Shown: positions 34,484-42,389 of the stretch, in pieces
Numbering within the stretch: the first letter of the stretch is position 1
Layout of the letters: every line of letters begins with the position of its first letter
Assembly: GCF_006442965.1 (NCBI RefSeq)
Contig: NZ_VFWX01000019.1
Coordinates: 62,001 to 126,000 of the forward strand
Length of the DNA: 64,000 nt
From: Mesorhizobium sp. CU3
GTDB taxonomy: Bacteria; Pseudomonadota; Alphaproteobacteria; Rhizobiales; Rhizobiaceae
Direction of reading: 5' to 3'
Position numbers and translations under genes: made by a program
The notes under the pieces: model-generated
Database searches by the model: none
What the model saw: the letters and a program-made list of their open reading frames with translations, nothing else
What the model was told of the DNA's origin: nothing

Positions 34484-35370
34484 TGCAGAAGGCCATCGAC
34501 GCGCATTTCCATATCTGGCGTCAGCAGGACCAGCCCTGGCTGGTCGGGCCGATGGTGCCGCGCATCTTCGGCCCCTACGAGCCGATTCGCCGCGATTATC
34601 CGATCACGGAATTCCTCGACGACCAGAAAGGCTCCGGGGTCGAGAAGGCCGTCTATGTCCAGACCAACTGGGCCAAGGCGGATTTCGAGAAGGAGGTCGC
34701 CTTCCTGCAGAAGACCGCGGATGAAACCGGCTGGCCGCATGCCATCGTCGGCTATGCCGACATGACCGTGGACGATGTGCGGCCACAGATCGACCGGTTG
34801 ATGAAATACAAGCTGCTGCGCGGCGTGCGCATGCAGCTGCACTGGCACGAAACGCCCGCCTTCCGCTTCGCCGCCTCGGCCGACCAAGTCATCGATCCCA
34901 ATGTTCGCGCCAATGTCGCGCGGCTGAAGGACTACGGCCTGTCCTTCGACCTGCAGCTCTTCCCAGCCCAGATGAAGGACGGGCTGACGCTGGTCGGCGA
35001 AAACCCGGAAACCGATTTCATCCTCACCCATGCCGGCATGCTGACCGGCACGGAGCCCGAAACCACCGAAGCCTGGAAAGCCGGCCTGCGGACCCTCGCT
35101 ACGGCGCCGAACCTCTATGCCAAGCTGTCGGGTCTCGGCACGTTCGAGCACCGCAACGACCCGAAGCTGATCGCCTACATCGTCGACAACGCCGTCGAAA
35201 TCCTCGGCAGCACCCGGCTGATGTTCGGCTCGAACTTCCCGATCGAAAAGCTCTGGACCAGCCATGCCGACCTGATCAAGGCGCACCGCGCGGCGGTGGC
35301 GAAGCATGGCGCAGAAGCCGAGACGGACATTTTTTGGAACACGGCGAAGAGGGTTTACCGGCCGGCGTGA
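34483..35370 (+). CDS. Amidohydrolase 2 family protein (lactonase-like)
   Basis: A 295-residue TIM-barrel hydrolase: N-terminal metal motif DAHFHIW, central RGVRMQLHWH, HAG at strand 6 (ILTHAGM) and FGSNFP near the C-terminus, all typical of COG3618 metal-dependent hydrolases such as L-fuconolactonase and 4-sulfomuconolactonase. ATG at 34483 overlaps the VWA stop (TGATG), making it the last gene of the Mo hydroxylase operon. A lactone-opening step after oxidation by the Mo enzyme would make sense (aldose to lactone to acid), but this is inference. Confidence 0.85.
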   Translation: MQKAIDAHFHIWRQQDQPWLVGPMVPRIFGPYEPIRRDYPITEFLDDQKGSGVEKAVYVQTNWAKADFEKEVAFLQKTADETGWPHAIVGYADMTVDDVRPQIDRLMKYKLLRGVRMQLHWHETPAFRFAASADQVIDPNVRANVARLKDYGLSFDLQLFPAQMKDGLTLVGENPETDFILTHAGMLTGTEPETTEAWKAGLRTLATAPNLYAKLSGLGTFEHRNDPKLIAYIVDNAVEILGSTRLMFGSNFPIEKLWTSHADLIKAHRAAVAKHGAEAETDIFWNTAKRVYRPA

Positions 35371-35403
35371 AGGCTTTGCCCAAACATCACAGTTAGGGTG
35401 CCT

Positions 35404-35661
35404 CTATTGCGACGTGTCGGGCGCTTTAGGTCCGTTCTTTTGAAAGTTCGCGAGGGCGTCCAGAAATTCCTGTTCGTTCTTCTTGCGAAAACCCTCGGCA
35501 CCGTAGCGTGCAATCCCTTCGTCAAGCGATTTCGCAACACTGCGACTAAAGGTCGGAAGTTGCGCTGGCTGCTTGGGCTTGGTCAACAGCCAGAAACCTA
35601 CAACAGTCAGAGCCGAAAATAATATCGCTAGAAGAACGTTTCTATTGAATATCGCCTGCAT
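35404..35661 (-). CDS. Small hypothetical membrane-anchored protein
   Basis: 85 residues. One N-terminal hydrophobic helix (VLLAILFSALTVVGFWLL) followed by a hydrophilic, charged tail (KKNEQEFLDALANFQ). ATG at 35661 follows GGGGGTCGATA, a fair ribosome-binding site. The local base composition is less GC-rich than the neighbours, which may mean recent acquisition. No family was recognised. The 122 bp upstream to the next gene shows nothing clear. Confidence 0.55.
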   Translation of the reverse strand: MQAIFNRNVLLAILFSALTVVGFWLLTKPKQPAQLPTFSRSVAKSLDEGIARYGAEGFRKKNEQEFLDALANFQKNGPKAPDTSQ

Positions 35662-35783
35662 TATCGACCCCCAGCATTGTCCTCCGTAGCTGCTTAGGGT
35701 CAATTTCCTAAAACTCGACGATGACGACGCTTACAATTTTAGCGAGAATAGCTCTTAAACAACACATCCAGCCAAGTCGCCCA

Positions 35784-36191
35784 TCACCTTACCTCGAATT
35801 GTGGATCGACCGGGATCTGCATGGCCGTCACCAGATGGTTGGTCTGGCCCGCGAGCCCGATGATCGACACCAACTCGCCATGCTGCGCATCGGTCATGCC
35901 CTTGGCCCGCGCTGCCGCCGTATGCGAGTGGATGCAATAGGAACAGCCATTGGCCACCGACACCGCGATATAGATCATCTCCTTGGTCAGCGGATCGATG
36001 GCGCTGTCGGCCACCATCACCGCCTTGAGCTGCTCCCAGACCCGCTTCAGCGCCGCCGGATCGTTGGCCAGCCCGCGCCAGAAATTGTTGACGAAATCGG
36101 ATTTCCGCGTTGCGCGGATGTCGTCGAAAACGGCCTTCACCGCCGGGATTTTTTCGACCTCGGCATCGCTTAGAAGCTTTGTGGTGGCCAC
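35784..36191 (-). CDS. Carboxymuconolactone decarboxylase/AhpD-family protein
   Basis: A 135-residue all-helical protein with the AhpD redox motif C83-S-Y-C86 followed by H90 in NGCSYCIHSHT. Such proteins act as small alkylhydroperoxidases or carboxymuconolactone decarboxylases; the CxxC and His point to peroxidase-type chemistry. The GTG at 36191, preceded by GAGGAG, is the only start that fits the family. It lies 53 bp after the efflux pump gene on the same strand, probably in one operon. Confidence 0.87.
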   Translation of the reverse strand: MATTKLLSDAEVEKIPAVKAVFDDIRATRKSDFVNNFWRGLANDPAALKRVWEQLKAVMVADSAIDPLTKEMIYIAVSVANGCSYCIHSHTAAARAKGMTDAQHGELVSIIGLAGQTNHLVTAMQIPVDPQFEVR

Positions 36192-36244
36192 GATAATTGC
36201 TCCTCTATGAAATCCGGTCGCGCGATCTCCGCGACGCCTGGATG

Positions 36245-37711
36245 TCAACGCTGCGCCGAATGGCCCGAAACCTCGGCTCCCGCGTCGGCCGGCAGCACCA
36301 GAAAACGCAGCGCCGTGATCAGCCCGATGGCGCCGATGACGAGAAAGGCTACCCGAAAATCCACCAGATCCAGCACCGGCCGCGCCCTGGCGATCTGCGA
36401 CAGGTTGAGGATCGCGGCCGCCACCGCGACGCCGAACAGCATCGATATCTGCTGCAGCATCGAGGACAGCGTTGCAGCCGAACTGCGCTGGGCGGCGGCG
36501 ATATCGGCGAAGGCGAGCGTGTTGAGCGCGGTGAACTGCATCGAGCGCGACAGGCCGGCAATCACCATCAAGGCGATGACCAGAACCCGCGGCGTCTCGG
36601 GCGATATCAAGCCGCAGGCCATGATCGCGGCCGAGGCGACGATGCCGTTGACGACCATCACCGAGCGGAAGCCGAAGCGTCGCAAGGTCGGCGTCGTCAC
36701 CGTCTTCATGCCGAGATTGCCGAGGAAATAGGCCAGGATCATCAAGCCGGCGTCGACGGGCGTAAGGCCGAAGCCGACCTGGAACAACAGCGGCAAGAGG
36801 AACGGCGTGGCATTGATCACGACCCGGAAGATGGTGCCGGCGGCAAGCGTCGAGATGGCGAAGGTCTGCACCTTTAACGAGGAGAGGTCGAGCAGCGGAT
36901 GCGGCGCGCGGTTGAGATGCCGCACCGCCAGCCAGCCGATGACGACGCCGCTGGCGAGCAGCGCAAGCGTCGGCCACATCCCGTCCTCCGGATGCGCGAT
37001 GCGCTCAAGGCCGTAGAGCAGGCAGGCTAGCCCGAGCGACGTCAGGAAAAATCCCGGCCAGTCGAGCGGCTTTGCATCGGCTTCCCGGCCGCCCGGAATG
37101 AAGCGGCCGACCAGCGCCAGGCCGATCAGCCCAAGCGGGATATTGATGAAGAAATTCCAGTGCCAGGACAAATAGGTGGTGATGAAACCGCCGAGCACCG
37201 GCCCGACGACGGGCGCGAACAGCGCCGGCCATGTGATCAGCGCCGTGGCGTTGAGCAGTTCGGACTTCGAGGCGTTGCGCAGCACCAGGATGCGGCCGAC
37301 CGGCGTCATCAGGGCGCTGCCCAGGCCTTGCACGGCGCGCGCGGCGACGAATTGGGTCAGGTTTTGCGAAAATCCGCAGGCGAGCGAGGCCAGCGTGAAC
37401 AGCGCGATCGCGACGAGGAAGACGTTGCGCGCGCCGAACCGATCGGCAAGCCAGCCCGACAGCGGCACGAACACCGCCATGGTCAGCATATAGACGGTGA
37501 TGCCGATGCTCATCGCCACCGCCGCCACGCCGAAGGATTGGCCCATCTGCGGTAGCGATGTCGAGATGATCGTCGAATCGAGCAACTGCATGAAGAAGGC
37601 GACGGCAACGATCAGCGCCACGCGCCGTGCCTGGTTCGCTTCGACGGACGGCGCGCCGGACACGGCTTCGTTGTCGGGGATGCTGCTCATGACGCGCCGG
37701 TTGAACAGCAT
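36245..37711 (-). CDS. MFS multidrug efflux transporter, DHA2 (EmrB/QacA) family
   Basis: A roughly 488-residue protein with about 14 hydrophobic segments. It shows LDSTIISTSLPQMGQ in helix 1 (motif D1-like), GWLADRFGARNVFL (motif A) and GPVLGGFITTYLSWHWNFFINIPLG (motif C and following), the pattern of DHA2 drug:H+ antiporters. The start is uncertain: ATG at 37711 has GGTGGG upstream; ATG at 37690 is an alternative. The AhpD-like gene follows. No adjacent MarR/TetR repressor was found. Confidence 0.9.
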   Translation of the reverse strand: MLFNRRVMSSIPDNEAVSGAPSVEANQARRVALIVAVAFFMQLLDSTIISTSLPQMGQSFGVAAVAMSIGITVYMLTMAVFVPLSGWLADRFGARNVFLVAIALFTLASLACGFSQNLTQFVAARAVQGLGSALMTPVGRILVLRNASKSELLNATALITWPALFAPVVGPVLGGFITTYLSWHWNFFINIPLGLIGLALVGRFIPGGREADAKPLDWPGFFLTSLGLACLLYGLERIAHPEDGMWPTLALLASGVVIGWLAVRHLNRAPHPLLDLSSLKVQTFAISTLAAGTIFRVVINATPFLLPLLFQVGFGLTPVDAGLMILAYFLGNLGMKTVTTPTLRRFGFRSVMVVNGIVASAAIMACGLISPETPRVLVIALMVIAGLSRSMQFTALNTLAFADIAAAQRSSAATLSSMLQQISMLFGVAVAAAILNLSQIARARPVLDLVDFRVAFLVIGAIGLITALRFLVLPADAGAEVSGHSAQR

Positions 37712-37803
37712 AAAGCCCACCCAGTCCAGAGCTTAACCAACAAACTTCCGTGTCGTCGTTTCGCCTGTTATGGATGGGCGCGGGGATGGGCTGAGGAAAA
37801 TGC

Positions 37804-38805
37804 ATGAAGCCGATCTATATCGACTATCTCAATGCACTCGACATTGAGGCTTTGGCCATGACCGACGCCGAGATCATCGATGCCGTCGAGGCCGGGCTCG
37901 TCGCGCAGGGCAAGGGCGAGACGGTGATCGAGCCGCGTGTCCATCTTGAGCCCGACCCTTCTTTCCACGGCCACTTCAACGTGCTGCGCGGCTATGTGGC
38001 GCCGCTCGACGCCGCCGGCGTCAAGATCGTCGGCGACTATGTCGACAATTACAAGCACGGCCTGCCGTCCGAGTTCGGCATCCTCAACCTCTTCGATCCG
38101 CGCACCGGCACGCCGCGCGCCATCCTCGACGCCACCGTCATCACCGACATGCGCACCGGCGCCGTCACAGCGATCGGCGCCAAACATCTGGCACGCAAGA
38201 ATTCCAAGGTGCTCGGCCATATCGGCGCGCGCGGCACCGCCTACTGGAACGTGCGCCTGCTCGACCACCTCTTCGACTTCGACGAGATCCGCGTCCACTC
38301 GCGTCGGCCGGAAAGCCGCGACGGCTTTGCCACGAAATTGTCAACCGACCTCGGCAAGAAGGTCACCGCCGTCGCCGATTGGAAAAGCTGCGTCGAGGGC
38401 GCCGACATCGTCGTCGAGGCGTCGCGTCTGAACGAGCCGCAGCCGCTGCTCAAGACCGAATGGATCAAACCCGGCGCTTTGGTGGTGCCCTATGGCACGA
38501 TGAGCGCGGTGGAATTGTCGCTCACCGACATCATGGTGAAGATCGTCGTCGACGACTGGGGCCAGTGCAAGACCGGCAAGTTCGGCTCGCTGCGCGCCCA
38601 TGTCGAGACCGGACGCTTGAGCGAATCCACGCTGCATGCCGAACTCGGCCAGATCGTCGCCGGCAAGAAAACTGGACGGCAAAGCGACGACGAAACCATC
38701 CTGTTCTGGCACCGGGGCCTGTCGCTCTCCGACATCGCGCTCGGCAAGGCGATGCTCGCCAAGGCCGGCGAAAACGGCATCGGCCAGAGGCTCAGATTCG
38801 CATGA
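37804..38805 (+). CDS. Ornithine cyclodeaminase/mu-crystallin family protein
   Basis: A 333-residue NAD(P)-binding protein with VITDMRTGAVTAIGAKHLARKNSKVLGHIGARG, the family's conserved stretch, although the usual GAGxQA is changed to GARGTA. The family includes ornithine cyclodeaminase, alanine dehydrogenase and ketimine reductases. ATG at 37804 follows TGAGGAAAATGC. Its stop overlaps the start of the ammonia-lyase-like gene by 4 bases (ATGA), so both products are made together. The substrate is not known. Confidence 0.87.
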   Translation: MKPIYIDYLNALDIEALAMTDAEIIDAVEAGLVAQGKGETVIEPRVHLEPDPSFHGHFNVLRGYVAPLDAAGVKIVGDYVDNYKHGLPSEFGILNLFDPRTGTPRAILDATVITDMRTGAVTAIGAKHLARKNSKVLGHIGARGTAYWNVRLLDHLFDFDEIRVHSRRPESRDGFATKLSTDLGKKVTAVADWKSCVEGADIVVEASRLNEPQPLLKTEWIKPGALVVPYGTMSAVELSLTDIMVKIVVDDWGQCKTGKFGSLRAHVETGRLSESTLHAELGQIVAGKKTGRQSDDETILFWHRGLSLSDIALGKAMLAKAGENGIGQRLRFA

Positions 38806-40283
38806 GCCCGCTCGTTCTCACCGGCGCCGGCGTCAGCATCGACGATGTCGCGGCCGTCGCGCGCAAGTCCGACAAGGTCGAGGTCACGCCGCTGGTCGTC
38901 GAGAAGCTCGGCAAGGCACGAAAAGTCCTCGACGAGGCGGCGGCCGGCGGCCAGCAGATCTACGGTCTGAACACCGGTCTCGGCGCCAATCTCGGCACGG
39001 CGGTGGAAGGTGACGCCAGCGCCTTCCAGCGTCAGCTCCTCGACGGACGCGGCGCCGCGGTCGGCGAAGCCTTGCCGATACAGACCGTGCGAGCGGTGAT
39101 GTTTGCCCGCCTCGCCATGCTTTCGGCGGGCGGTTCCGGCCTCTCGCCGCATGTGTTCACGGCGCTCGTCGAAGCCCTCAATGCCGGCGTCCATCCGGTG
39201 ATGCCGTCGCTCGGCTCGATCGGCGCCGGCGACCTGGTGATGATGACGGCGATCGCGCACACGCTGATCGGCGAAGGCGATGCCGACTACCAGGGCCGTC
39301 GCATGCCTTCCGCCAAGGCGCTGATGATGGCGCGTCTGGCGCCTGTCAGCCTGGCGCCGAAGGACGGGTTGTCGCTGATCAATGCCTCGGCGGTCTCGGC
39401 CGGCACCGGCGCGCTGGCGCTTGTCGATGCGCTGTCGGCGATGGAACAGCAGCAACAGGCCGGCGCGCTGACCATGGAAGCGCTTGGCGCAAACCGTACC
39501 ATTCTCGACCCGCGCCTGCATATCGCCCACCCCGCGGCATGCCAGTTGCTGGCCGCAAAGACGCTGCGCGACCTGCTCGCCCGCGACCAGGAGCCGGCGC
39601 CGGCCACCATTCAGGATCCGCTCTCGATCCGCTGCATGCCCTCGATCCATGGGACGCTGATCCAGGCGATCGACCACGCAAGGCTCGCGGTCGAGATCGA
39701 GCTCAACGCCGCCGCCGATAATCCGCTGGTGCTGGCCGAGGACGGCTTGGTGCTCTCGACCGGCAATTTCCACACCGCCTCGCTGGCGCTCGCTTTCGAG
39801 ACGCTTGGCCTTGCGATCGCGCAATGCGCGGCAGCATGCGCCGCGCGCTTCATCCAACTCACCGGCTCAACCCGCCACGGCCTGCCGAAATATCTGTCGC
39901 CGATCGGCGGCGCGTCCGCCGGCTTCGTGCCGCTGCAGAAGACTGTGACGGCGATCCTCGCCGGCATCCGCCAAAAGGCAAATCCGGTGATGCTCGACTT
40001 CCTGCCGGTGTCCGAGGGCGTCGAGGATCACGCAACGCAGACGCAGCTCGCCATTGCCAAATGCGCCGAGATGATCACGCTGTGGCGGCGTCTGATCGCC
40101 CTGGAGCTGATGGCGGCGGCCCAGGCCGTCGACCTGCGCGAAGGTCTAGTGCTGGCGCCGGCAACCGGAGTGATCCATGCGGCGGTCCGCGCGCATGTCG
40201 CGACGCTCAAGGAAGACCGGCCGCTGGGGACCAGCGCCAACACCCTCTACGCAGCGCTCGCCGACGGAAGCTGGCAGGCCTAG
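38802..40283 (+). CDS. Aromatic amino acid ammonia-lyase (HutH) family protein with altered MIO site
   Basis: A 493-residue protein with most hallmarks of histidine/phenylalanine ammonia-lyases: Tyr54 in IYGLNTGLG, KDGLSLINASAVSAG, QDPLSIRCMPSIHG, ELNAAADNPL, LSTGNFHTASLA and EGVEDHATQ. The segment that should form the electrophilic MIO group from Ala-Ser-Gly in GSVGASGDL reads GSIGAGDL (bases 39213-39236), so A142 is followed directly by glycine and the serine is missing. Standard MIO chemistry therefore looks impossible. It could be a non-MIO enzyme, or an inactive paralogue with a binding role. It is translationally coupled to the mu-crystallin-like gene. A normal HutH role is unlikely; no hutU/hutI/hutG are nearby. 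Confidence 0.85.
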   Translation: MSPLVLTGAGVSIDDVAAVARKSDKVEVTPLVVEKLGKARKVLDEAAAGGQQIYGLNTGLGANLGTAVEGDASAFQRQLLDGRGAAVGEALPIQTVRAVMFARLAMLSAGGSGLSPHVFTALVEALNAGVHPVMPSLGSIGAGDLVMMTAIAHTLIGEGDADYQGRRMPSAKALMMARLAPVSLAPKDGLSLINASAVSAGTGALALVDALSAMEQQQQAGALTMEALGANRTILDPRLHIAHPAACQLLAAKTLRDLLARDQEPAPATIQDPLSIRCMPSIHGTLIQAIDHARLAVEIELNAAADNPLVLAEDGLVLSTGNFHTASLALAFETLGLAIAQCAAACAARFIQLTGSTRHGLPKYLSPIGGASAGFVPLQKTVTAILAGIRQKANPVMLDFLPVSEGVEDHATQTQLAIAKCAEMITLWRRLIALELMAAAQAVDLREGLVLAPATGVIHAAVRAHVATLKEDRPLGTSANTLYAALADGSWQA

Positions 40284-40382
40284 AGCAATTCCAGGAAAAG
40301 TGTGGGCGGCTTTCCGTCAGGAATTGCGTAAAAACAAAGGGATAGAGCGGTTCGCCGCTTCCATGAAACGGTGAACCGCTCT
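40283..40382. repeat. Double-hairpin intergenic repeat
   Basis: First hairpin: GCAATTCC (40285-40292) with GGAATTGC (40320-40327) plus inner GGAAA/TTTCC. Its architecture and AGTG...GCGG loop recall the elements at 8511 and 11568. Second hairpin: AGAGCGGTTC (40344-40353) with GAACCGCTCT (40373-40382). The element fills almost the whole gap between two convergent genes and may act as a terminator. Confidence 0.82.
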
Positions 40383-40393
40383 AGTAGCGCGGC

Positions 40394-41200
40394 TCACTCG
40401 AACCTTGCGTCCACCTTCTTCATGAAGAGGGCGAACTCGGCCGGATCCATATGCACGATATGCCGGTCTTCCGGATAGGCGCCACTGTTGACGTCGGCGA
40501 CATATTCGGAGAACGCCGCGACGCGTTCCGCCTGCAGTCGATCGTATTCGGCAGCGAAGTTGCGGTAGACTTTCGAGTGGCGCGGCATGTGGCCCCTGTT
40601 CGTGCCGAGAATGTCCTCGGCGAAAAGATATTGCGCGTCGCAGCCGGTGCCGGCGCCCATCGACAGCATGATCAGCGGCGTGCGCTCGGAGATTGCCTTT
40701 GCCACCTCGACCGGCACGACCTCGATCTCGGCGCCGATGGCGCCGGCGGCCTCGAGCTGCCTGACCGCCTCGAACACCTGCATGGCGGTTTCGGCGGTCT
40801 TGCCGACAGCCTTGAAGCCGCCGGTCCAGGTCGCGCGGGACGGAATGAGGCCTACGTGGCCAATCACCGGAATCGCGTCGTCGGCCATGCGCTTGACCGT
40901 GGCGTAACCGGCGCTGCAATAGACGGCGTCGGCGCCGGCCTTGTAGAGCCGGAACGACCAGCGGACGAAATCGTCAGCCGTGCCGATCTCGAAGAAGTTC
41001 TCGCCCGGCATGGTGAAGAGGCTGGGCGCCGCGTCACGATATTGCGGGTTGAGCACCAGTTCAGGCGGCACCGAGACGATGTCGATGCCGGCCCGCTCGG
41101 CGGCCTCGGCCTCGTCCAGCGTCAGCACGCGCAGCATGGTCAGCTGCCGCTTGCCCTTCATGGCGCGCAGATCGGCGACGGTGGGTCTCTTTCGGCTCAT
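40394..41200 (-). CDS. PanB-like (ketopantoate hydroxymethyltransferase family) protein, divergent
   Basis: A 268-residue TIM-barrel protein. The second half matches PanB: IPVIGHVGLIPSRATWTGGFKAVGKT, AEIEVVPVEVAKAI (catalytic-Glu region) and SMGAGTGCDAQYLFAEDILG. In the first half, however, the metal-binding GDS and KLEGG segments of true PanB are not found; the equivalent places read SVPPE and YCSAGY. It is therefore probably not the cell's ketopantoate hydroxymethyltransferase but a related lyase or aldolase, for which no panC is nearby to argue otherwise. The desaturase gene is 21 bp upstream on the same strand. Confidence 0.7.
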   Translation of the reverse strand: MSRKRPTVADLRAMKGKRQLTMLRVLTLDEAEAAERAGIDIVSVPPELVLNPQYRDAAPSLFTMPGENFFEIGTADDFVRWSFRLYKAGADAVYCSAGYATVKRMADDAIPVIGHVGLIPSRATWTGGFKAVGKTAETAMQVFEAVRQLEAAGAIGAEIEVVPVEVAKAISERTPLIMLSMGAGTGCDAQYLFAEDILGTNRGHMPRHSKVYRNFAAEYDRLQAERVAAFSEYVADVNSGAYPEDRHIVHMDPAEFALFMKKVDARFE

Positions 41201-41221
41201 CTTACATCCTTGCAGGCGTTG

Positions 41222-42304
41222 TTACTCGGCCGCGGCCGACATGTCGACGTCGTGGAACTCGCCGCGATAGGGCTTGGCCGTCGACGGCAATTCACGCTTG
41301 AGATAAAAATCCTCGTATTTCAACTGCCTAATGAGCACCGGCCACACCTCGCGATAGGCGTGCCACATCGACGGGTTCGGCACCGGCAAATCGTGCTTGA
41401 TCAGCTCATGCAGCTTCGGCAGCGCATGATAGGGCACCATCGGGAACATGTGGTGCTCGACATGGTAGTTCATGTTCCAGTAGATGAACCGGCTGACCGG
41501 GTTCATGTAGACGGTGCGCGTATTCAGCCGATGGTCGATGACGTTGTCGGCGAGCCCGATATGCTGCAACAGGCCCGTCGTCACCATATGCCAGGTGCCG
41601 TAGAGGCGCGGCAGGCCAATCAGCACCAGCGGTATCCATGATCTAAACGCGATCGCGACAGCGATCGTCGCGACATACACGACCATGTGCCAGCGCGCCG
41701 CGATCACCGCTTTTGGCTGCTCCATCTCGGGAATGTAGCTCTTCTCGTCATCGGACAATGTGCCGAAAGCCTGGCGCACCAGGATCGGCAGCGAATAGCG
41801 GAAATCGAGGATGCCGGTGAAAGCGAGACCCGCCTTGATGAGATCGGGCGGACGCATCACCGCGATCTCGGCGTCGCGGCCGACGATGATGGTGTCGGTA
41901 TGATGCCGCGCATGGCTCCAGCGCCACTGCACCGGGTTGCGCATCAGCATGAAGGAGGCGATGTGATAGACGACATCGTTCATCCAGCGCGTGCGGAAGG
42001 CGGTGCCGTGGCCGCATTCGTGCCAGCGCGAGTCGCTCGACGAGCCATAGAGCACGCCATAGACGAACAGGAACGGCACCACCCACCACGAACCCCAGAA
42101 CCAGACGATGCCGGCGGCCGAGCCGAGGATCGCCGCGATCCAGATGACGGAGTCGCGGATCGCCGGACCGTCGGAGCGCTGCATCAGCTCCTTCATCGCC
42201 TTGCGCGGCACATCGGTGTGATACCACTCGGCTGAGGCGAGCCCGGTCTCGATCGCCTTACGCGTGCTTTCGCCGACAAGGCTGTAGTCGCGCTTGTTTG
42301 CCAT
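41222..42304 (-). CDS. Membrane fatty acid desaturase/hydroxylase family protein
   Basis: A 360-residue integral membrane di-iron enzyme with the three histidine boxes HECGH (residues 95-99), HARHH (131-135) and HVEHH in the C-terminal part, separated by hydrophobic segments (for example IAAILGSAAGIVWFWGSWWV). The boxes bind the di-iron centre that activates oxygen to desaturate or hydroxylate lipid or alkane chains. ATG at 42304 is chosen over an upstream in-frame extension without family features. It lies 85 bp after the DUF4432 gene and 21 bp before the PanB-like gene, so it may belong to the same long transcript. Confidence 0.9.
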   Translation of the reverse strand: MANKRDYSLVGESTRKAIETGLASAEWYHTDVPRKAMKELMQRSDGPAIRDSVIWIAAILGSAAGIVWFWGSWWVVPFLFVYGVLYGSSSDSRWHECGHGTAFRTRWMNDVVYHIASFMLMRNPVQWRWSHARHHTDTIIVGRDAEIAVMRPPDLIKAGLAFTGILDFRYSLPILVRQAFGTLSDDEKSYIPEMEQPKAVIAARWHMVVYVATIAVAIAFRSWIPLVLIGLPRLYGTWHMVTTGLLQHIGLADNVIDHRLNTRTVYMNPVSRFIYWNMNYHVEHHMFPMVPYHALPKLHELIKHDLPVPNPSMWHAYREVWPVLIRQLKYEDFYLKRELPSTAKPYRGEFHDVDMSAAAE

Positions 42305-42389
42305 CGTCGTCACTTCGACCTCCAATCTTCGTGCACCGCTGGCAATCCGGTCCGCCGGCCGGAGGGCTTGCTTTGGATAAATGTCGCGC

